Origin: an uncultured Blautia sp.
Lineage (GTDB): Bacteria > Bacillota > Clostridia > Lachnospirales > Lachnospiraceae
DNA: 7,395 bases
Direction of reading: 5' to 3'
NCBI GenBank assembly: GCA_934426285.1
Contig: CAKRYE010000081.1
Span: forward strand, 1-7,395
The position numbers were made by a program, and so were the translations under genes. Positions 5,069 to 7,395 of the stretch are shown here, in pieces. The notes below the pieces were generated by a model. It was not told where the DNA came from and did not search any database. It saw nothing but the letters and a program-made list of their open reading frames with translations. The stretch's first letter is position 1; the number at the start of each line of letters is the position of its first letter.

Positions 5069-7072
5069 TTATTGCTGAAGATATCCCATCTGACTAAGGT
5101 AGTTAAGGATATTTCTTCCCTCCATAGTTCCATCGATAATTCTTCTTGCACGTTTGCTGTCGCCGATGTTCAGGATTTCCACATCATCAGAAGCAAAAGC
5201 ATCTGAAAGCTCTGTGAAAAGCTGTCCCTGAGCTCTCATTCCAAGACATACAAATCCATAGTCAAATGGAAGCTCTCTTTCTCCCTGCTCATCCTTTACA
5301 AGGAAGGAACTGTCTTTTACTTCCTGGAGAGCTGTCTTTGTAAGCTGCGCAACATTGTGTTTCTTCATCTGATCTTTCATGTCATTTTTGGTAACAGGGT
5401 CAAGATCACGTCCGATCTGATCCATCATCTCCACAATAGAGATCTCAGCATTTCTTGCTGCAAAGAATTCCACCACATCAAGACCAACAGCACCGCCGCC
5501 TACAACAACAACCTTCTTGCCTGTCATATCTTCCGGATAGTCATTGATATGGCTGATCATTCCCAGGATAGAAGCAACCTTGCTGCCCTCTTTGTCAATT
5601 CGGTCGTGAAGTCCCTTGATCGGAGGAAGCAGTGGTGCGGAACCTGTGGAGCTTACGATCAGATTCGGATGGAACTTGCGGATATTTTCAGGGGTTCCTT
5701 CTGTGTTTGTAAAAATATAAAGATTCTCAAGCTGCTCTGCTCTGTGGATCAGATAGTTGGGGAAATCAGCCAGACGTTTCTTTGCAGGGATCTTGGAGAT
5801 CACAGAAGCAAGGCCGCCCAGAGTTTCACCCTTTTCCAGAAGGAAGGTATTGCAGCCTACCTCAGCAGCTGTACAGGCAGCTTCCAGTCCGGCAGTACCT
5901 CCACCGATAACTACAACATTGCAGTTCTTGTTGACCTTCTGATTCTTATAAACATCACCCTCCAGAACAGATGGGTTTACAGTACAGCGGATGGGGCGGT
6001 TAAAGCCAATTCTGTTTCCTGCACATCCAATGTTACAGGAAATACATTTACGAAGGTCACATTCTCTGCCTGCAGCTACTTTATTTACCCATGCAGGCTC
6101 TGCAATCAGACCACGTCCCATACCGATCAGATCTGCATCACCGTCAGCAAGAATCTTCTCAGCAGCTTTCGGATCACGGATATTTCCCATGGAAATACAT
6201 GGCTTACCAAACTTCTCCTTAACAGCCTTCGGCATATAGGAACGCCAGCCATCTTTCATATAGTTGGCATCAATCTGATACTGGATAGAACCATTTAAAC
6301 CGCAGGAAACATCGAAGATGTCTACCTCATCCTGCACATATTCCAGATATTCAAGTGTATCCTCCAGAGTATTTCCCCCTTCCATCAGCTCATCTGCGCT
6401 GAGACGGAGCATGATTGGGAAGAAAGGTCCAACCTGTTTTCTTACTTCTTTGAGGACCATACGGCAGAAACGTGTTCTGTTCTCAACAGAACCGCCAAAC
6501 TCATCGGTACGTTTATTAGTGATAGGAGAGAGGAACTGGCTGATCAGATAAGAATGTCCTGCGTGGATCTCTACAGCGTCAAAACCTGCAGTTTGTGCTC
6601 TTTTGGCAGCCTCACCGTATTTCTTTACAATGTGATGGATTTCCTCTACTGTCAACGGACGTGGAATCTCGCCGCCTTCCTTGGAGGGAACATCAGATGC
6701 AGAAACAGGCTGCATATTTGTACGTGCGGAAACAGCGGAAGCACCTGCATGATTGATCTGGATCGCAAGGCAGGTACCATATTTATGAATGTCCTCACAG
6801 AACTTGTACAGACGTGGCAGATAATTGTCGTGGTCAATACGAAGCTGGGTAGTTCCGTTGGAACCCTGAGGGGAATCCACGCTTGCGTTTTCAACAATGA
6901 TCAGACCTGTGCCGCCCTTGGCACGTTCTTTATAATAATTAATATGAAGAAAACTCATTTCACCGTTCTGTTCACCGTAATTAGTGCCCATTGGCATCAT
7001 AACGATACGGTTTTTGATCGTCATATTTTTTACGGTAAGAGGTGTAAAAATATGCTGGTAATTGCTTTTCAT
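5069..7072 (-). CDS. Old-yellow-enzyme-type FMN/4Fe-4S/FAD oxidoreductase (2,4-dienoyl-CoA reductase / 2-enoate reductase family)
   Basis: A 667-residue cytoplasmic enzyme of the FadH/BaiH/2-enoate reductase family, which reduces activated C=C bonds using NAD(P)H via FAD, a 4Fe-4S cluster and FMN. Residues ~5-335 form the FMN TIM barrel: NRIVMMPMGT (21-30), QINHAG (105-110), and EIHAGHSYLISQFLSP (169-184), holding the His170/His173 pair and Tyr175, the likely proton donor; then TDEFGGSVENR. Cys343, Cys346, Cys350 and Cys363 are the cluster ligands (C-x2-C-x3-C-x12-C). An FAD site (VVVIGGGTAGLEAA, ~387-400) and an NAD(P)H site (VVVVGGGAVGLD, ~521-532) follow. The start is supported by AGGAGG at 7082-7087, nine bases before ATG. 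It is the first gene of the leftward unit, 42 bp before ydiB. In this setting a cyclic enone such as 3-dehydroshikimate is an attractive substrate (inference); enoates, steroid enones or dienoyl-CoA cannot be excluded by sequence. Confidence 0.92.
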   Translation of the reverse strand: MKSNYQHIFTPLTVKNMTIKNRIVMMPMGTNYGEQNGEMSFLHINYYKERAKGGTGLIIVENASVDSPQGSNGTTQLRIDHDNYLPRLYKFCEDIHKYGTCLAIQINHAGASAVSARTNMQPVSASDVPSKEGGEIPRPLTVEEIHHIVKKYGEAAKRAQTAGFDAVEIHAGHSYLISQFLSPITNKRTDEFGGSVENRTRFCRMVLKEVRKQVGPFFPIMLRLSADELMEGGNTLEDTLEYLEYVQDEVDIFDVSCGLNGSIQYQIDANYMKDGWRSYMPKAVKEKFGKPCISMGNIRDPKAAEKILADGDADLIGMGRGLIAEPAWVNKVAAGRECDLRKCISCNIGCAGNRIGFNRPIRCTVNPSVLEGDVYKNQKVNKNCNVVVIGGGTAGLEAACTAAEVGCNTFLLEKGETLGGLASVISKIPAKKRLADFPNYLIHRAEQLENLYIFTNTEGTPENIRKFHPNLIVSSTGSAPLLPPIKGLHDRIDKEGSKVASILGMISHINDYPEDMTGKKVVVVGGGAVGLDVVEFFAARNAEISIVEMMDQIGRDLDPVTKNDMKDQMKKHNVAQLTKTALQEVKDSSFLVKDEQGERELPFDYGFVCLGMRAQGQLFTELSDAFASDDVEILNIGDSKRARRIIDGTMEGRNILNYLSQMGYLQQ

Positions 7073-7119
7073 TATATTCTTCCTCCTGGAATCATTTACT
7101 GGATTTCTTTGATGTGTTA

Positions 7120-7125
7120 ATTATA
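7120..7125 (-). promoter_or_regulatory. -10 box for the oxidoreductase-ydiB operon
   Basis: TATAAT on the - strand, 47 bases before the oxidoreductase ATG, within the palindrome TTATATAA (7121-7128). No convincing -35 box lies 16-18 bases upstream. AATTCAT occurs twice with the starts 20 bases apart (7135-7141 and 7155-7161), flanking where the -35 would be, so a regulator could bind there. The -10 is plausible; the rest is suggestive. Confidence 0.4.
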
Positions 7126-7186
7126 TAACGGGACAATTCATAAATCTAATTGATAATTCATGCCATCTTATAAAAACAGTCTATGA

Positions 7187-7205
7187 TTAATATTTCAGAT
7201 ATTAA
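7187..7205. promoter_or_regulatory. Hyphenated palindrome in the divergent region, possible operator
   Basis: TTAATAT-TTCAG-ATATTAA: perfect 7-base arms with a 5-base centre. The size and symmetry resemble sites bound by LysR-type or other helix-turn-helix dimers. It lies roughly midway between the divergent genes, where one protein could act on both. It is AT-rich, so chance is possible, and no regulator gene is visible. Confidence 0.4.
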
Positions 7206-7231
7206 ATAGGAAGAAACACAATTTCTGCCAT

Positions 7232-7279
7232 TTTTTTAACAAAAATGCTAAAAAAATATTGAAATATTGTGTTAAAAAA
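7232..7279. repeat. 10-bp inverted repeat overlapping the rightward promoter
   Basis: TTTTTTAACA (7232-7241) is the exact reverse complement of TGTTAAAAAA (7270-7279), with 28 bases between. The right arm lies in the spacer between the proposed -35 and -10 boxes of the right-edge gene and the left arm lies upstream of the -35, an arrangement that could allow repression by a bridged dimer. There is no T-rich exit, so it is not a terminator of any gene here. Confidence 0.5.
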
Positions 7280-7287
7280 GGTAGAAT
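7259..7287 (+). promoter_or_regulatory. Sigma-A-like promoter for the right-edge gene
   Basis: TTGAAA (7259-7264) and TAGAAT (7282-7287) with the ideal 17-base spacer, in an AT-rich setting. Transcription would start near 7294, leaving a leader of about 58 bases before the ATG at 7352. The -10 hexamer is the same as that of the permease promoter at 1510. Confidence 0.7.
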
Positions 7288-7351
7288 TAAAATTGGCTAA
7301 ATTTTTGGGTTAACTTTAAAATATTCTCATAAAGATGGAGGGCAAACAAGA

Positions 7352-7395
7352 ATGAGTAATGCAACACAAAGCTTAGCAGGCACAAGAATTACTTC
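7352..7395 (+). CDS. N-terminus of a gene cut by the right edge, possibly an acyl-CoA carboxyltransferase-type subunit
   Basis: ATG at 7352-7354 is preceded by a strong ribosome site, GGAGGG (7337-7342), nine bases upstream, and by a good promoter at 7259-7287. Fourteen codons are visible, MSNATQSLAGTRIT, before the edge. The pattern (short polar start, then SLAG-RI-S) resembles the first residues of carboxyl-transferase-domain subunits of acyl-CoA carboxylases/decarboxylases in Clostridia, but so short a piece cannot carry an assignment. It is divergent from the oxidoreductase gene, sharing its 279-bp intergenic region. That a gene starts here is likely; its identity is a guess. Confidence 0.7.
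   Translation, partial: MSNATQSLAGTRIT

Noticed and set aside
5357..6298. A 313-codon open frame on the + strand opposite the oxidoreductase gene
   Set aside because: It lies wholly antisense to a clearly coding gene with intact FMN, Fe-S, FAD and NAD(P)H motifs; its product is rich in Cys, His and Ser with no recognisable domain and no membrane or fold pattern, as expected of a shadow frame.
1..7395. CRISPR array, tRNA/rRNA genes, transposase or phage genes
   Set aside because: No regularly spaced repeats, no cloverleaf or rRNA-like sequence, and no mobile-element proteins were seen on either strand; the coding space is filled by metabolic genes.

Overview
The window looks like chromosomal DNA of an anaerobic, moderately low-GC Firmicute, most likely a gut Lachnospiraceae/Clostridia member. 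The evidence is strong AGGAGG-type ribosome binding sites before nearly every gene, AT-rich intergenic stretches with sigma-A-like promoters, frequent AGA arginine codons, and a large oxidoreductase of the old-yellow-enzyme/Fe-S/FAD type that is common in such organisms. This placement is inferred from style and protein types, not from a database match.

Layout. The left edge (1-89) is the last 28 codons of an upstream gene on the + strand. It is followed at short distance by an MFS transporter of the YdiN/YdiM type (155-1354). A 215-bp gap holds a terminator-like hairpin, inverted repeats and a good promoter for a second permease of the UraA/SulP-like fold (1570-2958). A 21-bp perfect hairpin (2956-3007) ends this side and probably also stops transcription arriving from the right. 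The rest of the window up to 7072 is on the - strand. In transcription order it carries a 667-residue old-yellow-enzyme-type flavin/Fe-S/FAD oxidoreductase (5069-7072), a YdiB-type quinate/shikimate dehydrogenase (4148-5026, start revised), a 269-bp highly structured gap, and a type I 3-dehydroquinate dehydratase, AroD (3117-3878), with its own promoter. A divergent intergenic region (7073-7351) leads to a gene cut off by the right edge.

How it fits together. YdiB and AroD interconvert quinate, 3-dehydroquinate, 3-dehydroshikimate and shikimate. In Escherichia coli the same three families (ydiN, ydiB, aroD) are neighbours, so their grouping here across phyla suggests a functional unit. Two transporters, a YdiB-type rather than AroE-type dehydrogenase, and an enone-reducing family oxidoreductase in one probable operon with ydiB point to uptake and fermentative or reductive use of plant-derived quinate/shikimate rather than to aromatic amino acid biosynthesis. 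The most interesting proposal is that the oxidoreductase reduces the conjugated C=C of 3-dehydroshikimate (or a derivative) as an electron sink. This is a hypothesis from chemistry and context, not shown by the sequence.

The clearest unexplained structure is the ydiB-aroD gap, where two long imperfect inverted repeats sit upstream of an operator-like palindrome at the aroD promoter. No regulator gene, RNA gene, CRISPR array or mobile element was found.
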